From Rouxiella badensis (lineage in GTDB: Bacteria; Pseudomonadota; Gammaproteobacteria; Enterobacterales; Enterobacteriaceae), in NCBI GenBank assembly GCA_026967495.1, contig CP114060.1:1736001-1800000 (forward strand): 64,000 nt of DNA, read 5' to 3'. Below the pieces are notes generated by a model, which was not told the origin of the DNA, did no database searches, and saw nothing but the letters and a program-made list of their open reading frames with translations. Made by a program: the position numbers and the translations under genes. This document shows, piece by piece, positions 8,537-17,196 of this stretch. Positions within the stretch are counted from its first letter, which is position 1; each line of letters starts with the position of its first letter.

Positions 8537-8986
8537 ATGGCTGAGATTGGTATTTTCGTAGGCACTGTGTATGGAAACGCGTTGCTGGTAGCTGAAGAAG
8601 CAGAAACCTTGCTCAAAAAACACGGGCATCAGGTAAAGGTCTTTGAAGAGGGTACCCTTGAGGCCTGGCAATATTATCGCCATCACTTCGTGCTGGTGAT
8701 TACTTCTACTACGGGTCAGGGCGATTTACCTGACAGCATCGCGCCGTTGTTTGATGCCATCCGCGACCAAGTCGGATACCAGCCGGAACTGCGTTACGGC
8801 ATGATTGCGCTGGGTGACAGCAGCTATGATTTCTTCTGCGGCGGTGGCCACAAGATGGACAATTTGCTCCAGGAGCAGGGTGCAAAACGTATTGGTGAGA
8901 TGCTGGAGATCGATGCTATTGAGCAGCCGGAGCCAGAAATTGTCGCTATGCCATGGGTAGAAAAGTGGGCCACTCAATTGAGTTAG
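8537..8986 (+). CDS. yqcA: Flavodoxin-like protein YqcA
   Basis: This is a short-chain flavodoxin-like FMN-binding protein of 149 residues. The phosphate-binding loop GTVYGNA is at residues 9-15 and the ring-binding segments are TSTTGQGDLPDS and GDSSYDFFCGGG. E. coli YqcA binds FMN; its redox partner is not firmly known. A good ribosome-binding site, AGGGAG, precedes the ATG. It is the last gene of the yqcC-truC-yqcA operon and converges on yaeH. Confidence 0.93.
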   Translation: MAEIGIFVGTVYGNALLVAEEAETLLKKHGHQVKVFEEGTLEAWQYYRHHFVLVITSTTGQGDLPDSIAPLFDAIRDQVGYQPELRYGMIALGDSSYDFFCGGGHKMDNLLQEQGAKRIGEMLEIDAIEQPEPEIVAMPWVEKWATQLS

Positions 8987-9001
8987 TTCGCTGCCCATAA
9001 T

Positions 9002-9046
9002 ATTTCGAACTGCAGATGAACGTGTTTTCCTGCAGCTCGAAATTTT
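9002..9046. terminator. Convergent terminator between yqcA and yaeH
   Basis: Arms ATTTCGAACTGCAG (9002-9015) and CTGCAGCTCGAAAT (9030-9043) match at 13 of 14 positions around a 14-base loop, and TTT follows the right arm. The position between two convergent genes suits a shared terminator. Confidence 0.6.
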
Positions 9047-9090
9047 AGGGTATCGATAACGTTGAACATTACAGGCTCTAATGCAACTGA

Positions 9091-9480
9091 TTAGCGGCCG
9101 CTGGTCAGTTTTTCCAAATCGGACTCAATCTCGGTAATCTTATTGGCAACCACGGACTCGAGGTGGCGCAGGTCGTCGAGGATTTTACGCTTGAGGTCGA
9201 CTTCAATCTGCTCACGCTGGCAGATCTGATCCAGTTCATCGATAACGTAGCGCAGGTTTGGGCTAATCTCGTTAATCTCTTTGTAACCCTGACCCGCGTT
9301 GTCGGCGGCAATGGTTTTACGCTGGCGTGGGTATTTAAACTTCACGCTCTTGGCAAAAAACTCGCCTTTATCTTTGCGAAAATAAATCTTCAGAATGTCG
9401 TTATTTGCTTCCTGACGCAGATTATAACGATCGACGTCATCAGGATTGTTAATCCCCAGGCCTTTCAGGTTGTCATACAT
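9091..9480 (-). CDS. yaeH: UPF0325/DUF3461 family protein YaeH
   Basis: This is a 129-residue conserved protein nearly identical in layout to E. coli YaeH: MYDNLKGLGI at the start, YFRKDKGEFFAKSVKFKYPRQ in the middle, and a highly charged, probably helical C-terminus. No biochemical function is known. As in E. coli it sits just downstream of dapD on the same strand. The dapD terminator lies in between, so it probably has its own promoter in the 60-bp spacer. Confidence 0.93.
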   Translation of the reverse strand: MYDNLKGLGINNPDDVDRYNLRQEANNDILKIYFRKDKGEFFAKSVKFKYPRQRKTIAADNAGQGYKEINEISPNLRYVIDELDQICQREQIEVDLKRKILDDLRHLESVVANKITEIESDLEKLTSGR

Positions 9481-9537
9481 AGCAGCACCATCCTTTTGTT
9501 TTAAACTTATTGCTCATACGTGAAACGCCGAAAATAC

Positions 9538-9569
9538 CTTAAAAAAAGCGGGTTAATTAACCCGCTTCT
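9538..9569 (-). terminator. dapD terminator
   Basis: On the minus strand the stem AAGCGGGTTAA/TTAACCCGCTT (9546-9567) is followed directly by a run of seven or more T residues, a textbook intrinsic terminator just past the dapD stop. Confidence 0.88.
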
Positions 9570-9574
9570 TCAGT

Positions 9575-10396
9575 TTAGTCGATAGAACGTAATAACTCAT
9601 TAAGACCGGTTTTGCCTAAGGTTTTTGCATCAACCTTTTTCACGATAACAGCACAGTACAGGCTGTATTTACCGTCTTTAGAAGGCAGGTTGCCGGAAAC
9701 AACCACCGAACCTGCTGGCACACGACCGTAGTGAACTTCGCCGGTTTCGCGGTCATAAATCTTGGTGCTCTGACCAATGTAAACGCCCATTGAGATTACG
9801 CAGCCGTCTTCAACGATGACGCCTTCAACGATTTCTGAACGTGCGCCGATGAAGCAGTTGTCGCCGATGATGGTCGGGTTAGCCTGCAGTGGCTCCAGAA
9901 CGCCGCCGATGCCTACGCCGCCGGACAGGTGAACGTTTTTACCGATCTGCGCGCAAGAACCCACGGTGGCCCAGGTATCAACCATGGTGCCTTCATCAAC
10001 GTAGGCGCCGATGTTAACGTAAGAAGGCATCAGCACCACGTTGCGAGCGATGAAAGAACCTTTACGTACGGCAGCAGGAGGCACTACGCGGAAACCTTCA
10101 CGCTTGAAGCGCGCTTCGTCGTAGTCGGCAAATTTCATTGGAACTTTGTCGTAGAAGCGGTTTTCCGCGCCTTCCATCACTTCATTGTCATTGATTCTGA
10201 AAGAGAGCAGTACCGCCTTCTTCAGCCACTGATGCGTAACCCATTCGCCATCAATCTTCTCGGCAACGCGCAGTTCGCCGCTGTCGATCTTGCTGATAAC
10301 CTGGTTAACGGCGTCGCGTGTTTCGCTGTCAACGTTAGCCGGAGTGATGTCTGCACGGCGTTCGAATGCCTGCTCAATGACGGTTTGTAATTCCAT
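9575..10396 (-). CDS. dapD: 2,3,4,5-tetrahydropyridine-2,6-dicarboxylate N-succinyltransferase DapD
   Basis: DapD transfers a succinyl group from succinyl-CoA to tetrahydrodipicolinate in the succinylase branch of the lysine/diaminopimelate pathway. It is about 273 residues, the normal size. An N-terminal helical domain (MELQTVIEQAFERRADITPANV) is followed by a left-handed beta-helix of hexapeptide repeats (VNIGAYVDEGTMVD, CAQIGKNVHLSGGVGIGG, IGARSEIVEGVIVEDG). The start at 10396 is preceded by AGAGAAC; an upstream in-frame extension to 10456 is not needed. It lies about 55 bp downstream of glnD on the same strand. Confidence 0.97.
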   Translation of the reverse strand: MELQTVIEQAFERRADITPANVDSETRDAVNQVISKIDSGELRVAEKIDGEWVTHQWLKKAVLLSFRINDNEVMEGAENRFYDKVPMKFADYDEARFKREGFRVVPPAAVRKGSFIARNVVLMPSYVNIGAYVDEGTMVDTWATVGSCAQIGKNVHLSGGVGIGGVLEPLQANPTIIGDNCFIGARSEIVEGVIVEDGCVISMGVYIGQSTKIYDRETGEVHYGRVPAGSVVVSGNLPSKDGKYSLYCAVIVKKVDAKTLGKTGLNELLRSID

Positions 10397-10452
10397 ACTG
10401 TTCTCTTTATCTGATAGTGATGTTGAAAGAAAAAAGCCAAGCGTTACTTGTA

Positions 10453-13149
10453 TCATACTTTATCGAACGGGTTGAGCACCTCAGTTAATCTTCGCTCAAT
10501 TTCTCGACGTGTTTGCTTGTCTAATGCCCGGCGTTCGCTGTTGGCGAGGATAAACAAGTCCTCTACGCGTTCGCCAATGGTAGAGATTCTCGCACCGTGC
10601 AGCGACAGCCCAAGATCCGAGAACACCTCACCGACACGCGCCAGCAGCCCGGGTTGGTCAAGCGCGACCAGTTCCATATAGGTTTTGCGATCGGTATGCG
10701 TCGGCAGGAAGCTGACCTCGGTCGGCACGCTGAAATTACGCAGTTTTGACGACGGACGGCGCGCGCGTGGCGGTTGATAAGCCTGTAGCATCGCCTGCTC
10801 GAGCGCAAAGCGCGTCGTTTCGTGACGGTCCTGTGCCAGCGGCTTGCCGTCCGGCTCCAGCACAATAAAGGTGTCCATCGCCATCCCGTCGCGGTTGGTG
10901 AAGATCTGCGCGTCGTGGATACTCAGGTTGCGTCGGTCAAGCTCACCGGCCACGGCGGCAAACAGGTAGGGTTTGTCCGGACTCCAGATGAAGATCTCGG
11001 TGCCGCCACGCGTAGCCTGATGGCTGACCAGCACCAGAGGTTTGGTCGAATCATGGTCGAGCAGATGACGCGCGTGCCAGGCCAACTGGTTCGGCGTATG
11101 GCGCAGGAAATAGTCGGAGCGGCAACGGCTCCAGATATGGTGCAGCTTCTCTTCGTCGATGTTGTCCATGCGCAGGAGCGCCAACGCTTGCAGACGATGA
11201 TGGCGCACGCGCTCGCGCAGGTCCGGCGTGTTTTGGGTGCCGCGACGCAGCTGTTTCTCTGTCGCGAAATAGAGCTCGCGTATCAGGCTTTGCTTCCAGC
11301 TGTTCCATAGGGTCTCGTTGGTGGCGCAGATATCGGCCACGGTCAGGCAGACCAGGTAACGCAGGCGATTCTCGGTCTGCATTTCAGCGGCGAACTGCTG
11401 AATTTCGTTCGGATCCTGAATATCACGACGTTGAGCCGTGACCGACATCAGCAGATGGCAGCGCACCAGCCATGAAACCAGCTGGCTGTCGTTCGAGCTC
11501 AGGCCGTGCAGCTCGGCGAATTCCTGTGCGTCGTGCGCACCCAGCACCGAGTGATCGCCACCGCGACCTTTGGCGATGTCGTGGAACAGTGCGGCCATCA
11601 GCAACAGCTCAGGCTGCGGCAGACGAGGAAAGAGATCGACGCAAAGCGGATGACGCGGACGGGTGTTCTCATCAGCAAAGCTTTCGAGTTTTTGCAGCAC
11701 GCGTACGGTGTGCTCATCGACGGTATAAGCGTGGAACAGGTCGAACTGCATCTGACCGACAATCAGCCCCCACTGTGGCATATAGGCCCACAGCACGCTG
11801 TGGCGATGCATTGGCACCAGTGCACGGCTGACCGCGCCAGGGTGGCGCAGGATTGCCATGAAAATCTCCCGAGCTTCGGGAATCATGCACAGCGGCGTTT
11901 GAAGGTGGCGGCGCGTACGGCGCAGCAGACGCACGGTGGTCGAGTAAATGCCTTTTATCTCGCGGTGGCGCACCATCAGGTAGAACATACTGATGATCGC
12001 CTGCGGCTCGCGGTCAAACAGCGTCTCGTCGCGTACGTCAATCAGGTCACCGCGCAGCTGGAAGTTGTCGTCCAGCGGACGCGGTTTCTCGTTCGGGCCA
12101 ATGGCCAGAATCGCCTCGTCAAACAGTTGCAGCAGCATCTGATTCAACTCGCCGACGCGGCGCGTCATGCGATAGAAGTCTTTCATCATCCGCTCGACCG
12201 GCTCGTTGCCTTCGCCCTGATACTGCAAAAGTTGGGCAACGTTGAGCTGGCGGTCGAACAGCAGGCGGTTATCGTAGCGGTTAAGGATCAGGTGCAGGGC
12301 GAAGCGAATACGCCACAGAAAGCTCTGGCATTCGTTGATTTCGTTGCGTTCGGCCTTGGTCAGGAAGCCGAAGCTGACCATTTCGTCGAGCGACGTTGCG
12401 CCAAAGTGGCGGCGAGCGACCCACAGCAGGGTATGGATGTCGCGCAGTCCGCCTGGGCTGCTCTTAATATCCGGCTCAAGGTTATAGCTGGTGCCGTGAT
12501 AACGTTGATGACGTTCGTTCTGTTCGTCGATTTTTGCGCGAAAGAAGGTCGGAGAGGGCCAAAATCCGTCGCTAAAGATATGCTTTTGCATGTTCAGGAA
12601 CAGGGCGACGTCGCCACAGACCAGACGCGACTCGATGAGGTTGGTTGCCACGGTGAGGTCGGCAAGGCCTTCGAGCATGCACTCTTCCAGCGTGCGCACG
12701 CTGTGACCCACTTCGAGCTTGAGATCCCACAGCAGGGTAATCAGTTCACCGATGCGCTGCGCCTGGTCGTCGTTGAGGCGTTTCTGGCTCAGCACCAAGA
12801 CGTCGATATCCGACAGCGGATGCAGCTCGCCGCGCCCGTAGCCGCCAACTGCCACCATCGCCGTCTCGGGGATTTTATCGAAGCCGTAGAAAATCCACAG
12901 GCGTTGCAGCATCTGGTCGATGTAAAGCGCGCGCGCGGCAACCAGCTCTTCAACGCGTTGCCCGCAGTTAAACGCCTCTGCCAGCCAAAGCTGGAATTCA
13001 TCCATGTGCTGTTTTAGAGACTGACGGTTCAGCTCTTCATCGGCATAGGAGGAGGGTGAAGGGGGCTTATCGGGAAACGCGCGAGTTATCTCGACCGGCA
13101 GCGGCAAAGCCAGATGAATAAGGTTTTTAGACAGAAACGAATCAGACAT
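10453..13149 (-). CDS. glnD: Bifunctional uridylyltransferase/uridylyl-removing enzyme GlnD
   Basis: GlnD senses glutamine and reversibly uridylylates the PII proteins GlnB and GlnK, controlling nitrogen assimilation. From the start at 13149 (MSDSFLSKN) the product is 898 residues. An N-terminal nucleotidyltransferase domain carries GGYGRGELHPLSDID with the metal-binding Asp pair. A central HD hydrolase domain carries LFHDIAKGRGGDHS, and two C-terminal ACT domains follow (ELDRRNLSIHDAQIF and LDQPGLLARVGEVFSDLGL). The upstream in-frame extension to 13233 is not conserved and overlaps the map-glnD spacer. A 503-residue open frame on the opposite strand is only a shadow of its GC-rich codons. 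Confidence 0.97.
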   Translation of the reverse strand: MSDSFLSKNLIHLALPLPVEITRAFPDKPPSPSSYADEELNRQSLKQHMDEFQLWLAEAFNCGQRVEELVAARALYIDQMLQRLWIFYGFDKIPETAMVAVGGYGRGELHPLSDIDVLVLSQKRLNDDQAQRIGELITLLWDLKLEVGHSVRTLEECMLEGLADLTVATNLIESRLVCGDVALFLNMQKHIFSDGFWPSPTFFRAKIDEQNERHQRYHGTSYNLEPDIKSSPGGLRDIHTLLWVARRHFGATSLDEMVSFGFLTKAERNEINECQSFLWRIRFALHLILNRYDNRLLFDRQLNVAQLLQYQGEGNEPVERMMKDFYRMTRRVGELNQMLLQLFDEAILAIGPNEKPRPLDDNFQLRGDLIDVRDETLFDREPQAIISMFYLMVRHREIKGIYSTTVRLLRRTRRHLQTPLCMIPEAREIFMAILRHPGAVSRALVPMHRHSVLWAYMPQWGLIVGQMQFDLFHAYTVDEHTVRVLQKLESFADENTRPRHPLCVDLFPRLPQPELLLMAALFHDIAKGRGGDHSVLGAHDAQEFAELHGLSSNDSQLVSWLVRCHLLMSVTAQRRDIQDPNEIQQFAAEMQTENRLRYLVCLTVADICATNETLWNSWKQSLIRELYFATEKQLRRGTQNTPDLRERVRHHRLQALALLRMDNIDEEKLHHIWSRCRSDYFLRHTPNQLAWHARHLLDHDSTKPLVLVSHQATRGGTEIFIWSPDKPYLFAAVAGELDRRNLSIHDAQIFTNRDGMAMDTFIVLEPDGKPLAQDRHETTRFALEQAMLQAYQPPRARRPSSKLRNFSVPTEVSFLPTHTDRKTYMELVALDQPGLLARVGEVFSDLGLSLHGARISTIGERVEDLFILANSERRALDKQTRREIERRLTEVLNPFDKV

Positions 13150-13196
13150 AAGTGCGTAGCCCACGGATTTATAAAATAAGACGACAGGACACTCTG

Positions 13197-13224
13197 ATAA
13201 AAAAGCCGGCAAAAATAGCCGGCC
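13197..13224 (-). terminator. map terminator
   Basis: On the minus strand GCCGGC-TATTTTT-GCCGGC is followed by six T residues, between the map stop and the glnD start. It should separate the two leftward genes at least partly. Confidence 0.8.
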
Positions 13225-13242
13225 TGTATGCATTCTTCGGGA

Positions 13243-14049
13243 TTAGTTCGCCGCCGTGGTTTCGTGCGTCAGGACGTTGGGGATAGTCTCATCCTTACGC
13301 AGGGTCATGATTTCACAACCGTTGTCGGTCACGACGAGCGTGTGCTCATACTGCGCAGACAGGCTGCGGTCTTTGGTTTTCACGGTCCAGCCGTCTTTCA
13401 TGCTGCGAATTCGATAGTCACCGGCGTTTACCATCGGCTCGATGGTAAATGCCATGCCCAGTTGGAGAACCACGCCGCCGTCGTCTGCATCATAGTGCAG
13501 CACCTGTGGCTCTTCGTGGAAGCCTTCACCGATGCCATGACCGCAGTATTCGCGCACCACGGAGAATTTCTCACCTTCGACGAACTGCTGAATCGCCTTA
13601 CCTAGTGAACGCAGGCGAATACCCGGCTTGACCATCTTCAGCGCCAGATACAGGCTCTCTTGGGTCACGCGGCACAGGCGCTCGCCGAGAATGGTCGGCT
13701 TGCCGGCGATAAACATGGTCGAGGTGTCACCGTGGAAGCCGTCTTTAATCACGGTCACGTCGATGTTCACGATGTCACCGTCTTTGAGAACACGGTCATC
13801 GGAAGGAATGCCGTGGCAGACGACTTCATTAATGGAAATACACACTGATTTCGGGAAGCCGTGATAGCCCAGACAGGCCGGAATTGCCTGCTGCTTCACA
13901 GTAATATGCTCGTGGCAGATACGGTCAAGCTCAGCCGTGGTGACGCCAGGTTTGACGTGTGGCTCGATTATCTCCAGCACTTCTGCGGCGAGGCGTCCGG
14001 CCACGCGCATTTTTTCGATGTCTTGAGGTGTTTTGATTGAAATTGCCAT
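13243..14049 (-). CDS. map: Type I methionine aminopeptidase
   Basis: Map removes the initiator methionine from nascent proteins co-translationally and is essential. The product is 268 residues and matches E. coli Map nearly end to end. Metal ligands are visible in order: Asp in VNIDVTVI, Asp in FHGDTS, His in GHGIGEGFHEEP, Glu in TIEPMVNAG and Glu in SAQYEHTLVV. It is divergent from rpsB across a 410-bp intergenic region, the conserved arrangement. Confidence 0.97.
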   Translation of the reverse strand: MAISIKTPQDIEKMRVAGRLAAEVLEIIEPHVKPGVTTAELDRICHEHITVKQQAIPACLGYHGFPKSVCISINEVVCHGIPSDDRVLKDGDIVNIDVTVIKDGFHGDTSTMFIAGKPTILGERLCRVTQESLYLALKMVKPGIRLRSLGKAIQQFVEGEKFSVVREYCGHGIGEGFHEEPQVLHYDADDGGVVLQLGMAFTIEPMVNAGDYRIRSMKDGWTVKTKDRSLSAQYEHTLVVTDNGCEIMTLRKDETIPNVLTHETTAAN

Positions 14050-14207
14050 GAAAGAATCCTGCTGGTGTCGAGTTTTTTGACGAGCCTGGTTTAAACAGCC
14101 TTTATTTATGCCTGCGGGTCGTCAATAATTAGCTAGGTCTTATGGTATCAGCCCAGTTCTGAGCTGCCAAATTATCATTCTACCGCCGCGCCTTTGTGTA
14201 AGTTTAG

Positions 14208-14237
14208 TTGGTTTCTTACCGTGATTTATGGTATAAA
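14208..14237 (+). promoter_or_regulatory. Predicted rpsB-tsf promoter
   Basis: TTGGTT (14208-14213) and TATAAA (14232-14237) are spaced by 18 bp, with an extended TGG before the -10 and a GC-rich discriminator (GCGCGCC). This style is typical of stringently controlled ribosomal-protein promoters. The boxes are predicted, not mapped. Confidence 0.55.
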
Positions 14238-14243
14238 GCGCGC

Positions 14244-14459
14244 CGGCAATCACTGTATTGTCTTTGCAGACAAAAGGTGGATGAGCCAAATACTCACTCA
14301 TTTGTGTACTTATTATTCATTCAATAAGTAATAACACACACGTATCGACACCTGCGCCGGGGTGCTCTGGAATCGCCTTCTTCGGATGGCTTTTTACGGG
14401 GTCGGTTGCATGGGATACGTGGAGGCATAACCCCAAACATTTACTATAGAGGTTTTATC
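14244..14459 (+). ncRNA. rpsB 5' leader (t44/tff-type element), S2 autoregulation region
   Basis: The map-rpsB gap holds a long conserved leader. Its last part, GGATACGTGGAGGCATAA followed by CCCCAA and the AGAGG ribosome-binding site, is shared with E. coli. There this leader was catalogued as the t44 (tff) RNA and serves as the target by which S2 represses rpsB-tsf translation. The upstream part contains several small stems, including CACACACGTATCG and the CGCCTTCTTCGGATGGC region. The start is inferred from the promoter. I see no gene elsewhere in 14050-14243, which holds the map and rpsB promoters. Confidence 0.7.
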
Positions 14460-15185
14460 ATGGCAACTGTTTCCATGCGCGACATGCTCAAGGCTGGTGT
14501 ACACTTCGGTCACCAAACCCGTTACTGGAACCCGAAAATGAAGCCATTCATCTTCGGCGCTCGTAACAAGGTTCACATCATCAACCTTGAGAAGACTGTA
14601 CCAATGTTCAACGAAGCTCTGGCTGAGTTGACCAAGATTTCTTCCCGTAAAGGTAAGATCCTGTTCGTTGGTACCAAACGCGCAGCAAGCGAAGCGGTAA
14701 AAGACGCTGCAAACAACTGCGACCAGTTCTTCGTGAACCATCGCTGGTTGGGCGGCATGCTGACTAACTGGAAAACTGTTCGTCAGTCCATCAAACGTCT
14801 GAAAGATCTGGAAATCCAATCACAAGACGGCACTTTCGAAAAGCTGACCAAAAAAGAAGCTCTGATGCGTACTCGCGAGCTTGCGAAGCTGGAAAATAGC
14901 CTGGGCGGTATCAAGGATATGGGTGGTCTTCCTGATGCACTGTTTGTTGTCGATGCCGACCACGAACACATTGCAATCAAAGAAGCTAACAACCTGGGTA
15001 TCCCGGTATTCGCTATTGTTGATACCAACTCTGATCCAGATGGCGTTGACTTCGTTATCCCTGGTAACGATGACGCAATCCGTGCAGTAAATCTGTACCT
15101 GAGCGCCGTTGCTGCCACTGTTCGTGAAGGCCGTTCTCAAGATCTGGCTGTTCAGGCAGAAGAAAGCTTCGTAGAAGCTGAATAA
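14460..15185 (+). CDS. rpsB: 30S ribosomal protein S2
   Basis: S2 binds late to the 30S head-body junction, docks S1, and is essential. The ATG at 14460 (MATVSMRDMLKAGVHFGHQTRYWNPKM) gives 241 residues, the usual size, and has AGAGG upstream. The conserved S2 signatures are present: IHIINLEKT, FVGTKRAASEAV, NHRWLGGMLTNW and FAIVDTNSDPDGVDFVIPGNDDA. Codon use is strongly biased toward optimal codons, as expected for a highly expressed gene. It forms an operon with tsf. Confidence 0.98.
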   Translation: MATVSMRDMLKAGVHFGHQTRYWNPKMKPFIFGARNKVHIINLEKTVPMFNEALAELTKISSRKGKILFVGTKRAASEAVKDAANNCDQFFVNHRWLGGMLTNWKTVRQSIKRLKDLEIQSQDGTFEKLTKKEALMRTRELAKLENSLGGIKDMGGLPDALFVVDADHEHIAIKEANNLGIPVFAIVDTNSDPDGVDFVIPGNDDAIRAVNLYLSAVAATVREGRSQDLAVQAEESFVEAE

Positions 15186-15235
15186 TAAGGAAGGCTCACA
15201 GCAGCCCTTATTAACCAGGTATTGAATATGTTGGT

Positions 15236-15265
15236 TAGGGGGCCTTAATTGGCCCCCTTTGCTTA
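15236..15265 (+). terminator. rpsB-tsf intergenic attenuator
   Basis: GGGGGCC (15238-15244) and GGCCCCC (15251-15257) flank a 6-base loop and are followed by TTTGCTT. Placed between rpsB and tsf, it probably acts as a partial terminator that sets the S2:EF-Ts ratio, as at the same position in E. coli. Confidence 0.75.
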
Positions 15266-15330
15266 TCTTAAATGCGAGAAATATCTCAATGCAAAAGCCT
15301 TTTTGCACTGGGATAATCGAGGAAACTACA

Positions 15331-16182
15331 ATGGCTGATATTACCGCTGCCCTGGTAAAAGAACTGCGCGAACGTACTGGCGCTGGCATGATGGATTGTA
15401 AGAAAGCGCTGGTTGAAGCTAACGGCGACATCGAGCTGTCAATTGAAAACATGCGTAAATCTGGCGCGATCAAAGCTGCTAAGAAAGCAGGCAACGTAGC
15501 TGCTGACGGCGTGATCAAAACTAAAGTCGAAGGCAACTACGGTCTGATCCTGGAAGTTAACTGCCAGACTGACTTCGTTGCTAAAGATGGTGGTTTCCAG
15601 GCTTTCGCTGACAAAGTGCTGGATGCTGCTTTCGCAGGCAAAATCACTGACGTTGAAGTACTGAAAGCTCAGTTCGAAGAAGAGCGTGTTGCTCTGGTTG
15701 CTAAGATCGGTGAGAACATCAACATTCGCCGTATCGCTGCACTGGAAGGCGACGTTCTGGGTAGCTACCTGCACGGTGCTCGCATCGGTGTTCTGGTTGC
15801 TGCTACTGGCGCTGAAGAAGACCTGGTTAAGCAAATCGCTATGCACGTTGCTGCAAGCAAGCCAGAATTCGTTAAGCCAGAAGACGTGTCTGCTGAAGTT
15901 GTAGAAAAAGAGTACCAGGTTCAGCTGGACATCGCGATGCAGTCTGGCAAGCCAAAAGAAATTGCAGAGAAAATGGTTGAAGGCCGCATGAAGAAATTCA
16001 CCGGCGAAGTTTCTCTGACGGGTCAGCCTTTCGTTATCGACCCAAGCAAATCAGTTGCTCAGGTTCTGAAAGAGCACAACGCTGACGTGACTAACTTCAT
16101 TCGCTTTGAAGTGGGTGAAGGCATCCAGAAAGCTGAGACTGACTTTGCTGCAGAAGTTGCTGCAATGAGCAAACAGTCTTAA
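15331..16182 (+). CDS. tsf: Elongation factor Ts
   Basis: EF-Ts catalyses GDP release from EF-Tu. The ATG at 15331 (MADITAALVKELRERTGAGMMDCKKAL) gives 283 residues. The N-terminal UBA-like domain, the TDFV EF-Tu contact motif (VNCQTDFVAKD) and the coiled-coil/dimerisation C-terminus are all visible. Codon use is highly optimised. It is the second gene of the rpsB-tsf operon, downstream of an attenuator hairpin. Confidence 0.98.
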   Translation: MADITAALVKELRERTGAGMMDCKKALVEANGDIELSIENMRKSGAIKAAKKAGNVAADGVIKTKVEGNYGLILEVNCQTDFVAKDGGFQAFADKVLDAAFAGKITDVEVLKAQFEEERVALVAKIGENINIRRIAALEGDVLGSYLHGARIGVLVAATGAEEDLVKQIAMHVAASKPEFVKPEDVSAEVVEKEYQVQLDIAMQSGKPKEIAEKMVEGRMKKFTGEVSLTGQPFVIDPSKSVAQVLKEHNADVTNFIRFEVGEGIQKAETDFAAEVAAMSKQS

Positions 16183-16196
16183 TGCTGGATTGATGT

Positions 16197-16233
16197 AAAA
16201 ATGGAACCGCTGAAACTGGCGGTTCCGTTTTAT
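16197..16233 (+). terminator. tsf terminator
   Basis: GGAACCGC and GCGGTTCC pair around TGAAACTG and are followed by GTTTTAT. It lies 15-50 bases after the tsf stop. Confidence 0.85.
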
Positions 16234-16374
16234 CCGGCCTTAAAAAATACCTCAGAGGTTATCCTCTACTAGTTTAATCAGGCAGATAAGTTGATGTCTG
16301 ATGACATCACAGGACTTGTGATGCAAAAAAAACGACCATCCCATTACGACACATTGCTTCTTAGGACAGACACC

Positions 16375-17106
16375 ATGGCTACCAATGCGAAACCCGTTTA
16401 TCAGCGTATCCTGCTAAAACTCAGTGGCGAAGCCCTGCAGGGCAGTGAAGGTTTTGGTATCGATGCGAGCGTTTTGGATCGCATGGCACAGGAAGTGAAA
16501 GAGCTGGTTGAGCTGGGCATCCAGGTGGGTGTTGTGATTGGCGGCGGGAACCTGTTCCGCGGTGCTGGTCTTGCTCAAGCTGGAATGAATCGCGTCGTAG
16601 GCGACCACATGGGAATGCTGGCCACCGTAATGAATGGTCTGGCAATGCGTGATGCACTGCACCGTGCCTATGTGAATGCGCGCCTCATGTCTGCGATTCC
16701 GCTTAACGGCGTTTGCGACAACTACAGCTGGGCAGAAGCCATTAGCCTGCTGCGTAACAATCGTGTCGTAATCTTTGCAGCCGGTACCGGCAATCCATTC
16801 TTCACTACAGATTCTGCGGCCTGTTTGCGCGGGATCGAAATCGAAGCTGACGTGGTTCTCAAGGCCACCAAAGTTGACGGCGTCTTCTCTGCCGATCCGG
16901 TTAAACACCCGGACGCGACTATGTTCGATCACCTGACTTACCAGGACGTGCTTGAAAAAGAATTGAAAGTCATGGACCTTGCTGCCTTCACGCTGGCTCG
17001 CGACCACAACCTGCCGATTCGCGTTTTCAACATGAACAAACCAGGCGCTCTGCGCCGCGTCGTCATGGGTGAGAACGAAGGTACGCTCATCTCCAGCGGC
17101 GAGTAA
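16375..17106 (+). CDS. pyrH: UMP kinase PyrH
   Basis: PyrH phosphorylates UMP to UDP in pyrimidine synthesis. It is hexameric and essential, activated by GTP and inhibited by UTP. The start at 16375 (MATNAKPVYQRILLKLSGEALQG) gives 243 residues, matching the family. It has the amino-acid-kinase fold signatures LLKLSGEAL, VIGGGNLFRG and GTGNPFFTTDSAACLR. An in-frame upstream extension to 16291 is not conserved. A terminator separates it from tsf, so it has its own promoter in 16234-16374; frr follows 90 bp later. Confidence 0.97.
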   Translation: MATNAKPVYQRILLKLSGEALQGSEGFGIDASVLDRMAQEVKELVELGIQVGVVIGGGNLFRGAGLAQAGMNRVVGDHMGMLATVMNGLAMRDALHRAYVNARLMSAIPLNGVCDNYSWAEAISLLRNNRVVIFAAGTGNPFFTTDSAACLRGIEIEADVVLKATKVDGVFSADPVKHPDATMFDHLTYQDVLEKELKVMDLAAFTLARDHNLPIRVFNMNKPGALRRVVMGENEGTLISSGE

Positions 17107-17196
17107 CCTGTCGTTTATTAGAAGACCGTTTTGAATATTCACGGACTATAATAAAGTTATGGTCTGCCAAGTAACCCGTTTCCAAAGGTTCGCAAC

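Noticed and set aside
11506..13017. 503-residue open frame on the plus strand inside glnD
   Set aside because: It is fully antisense to glnD, which has all expected domains. The frame is kept open by codon bias in GC-rich sequence, and no protein family is recognisable.
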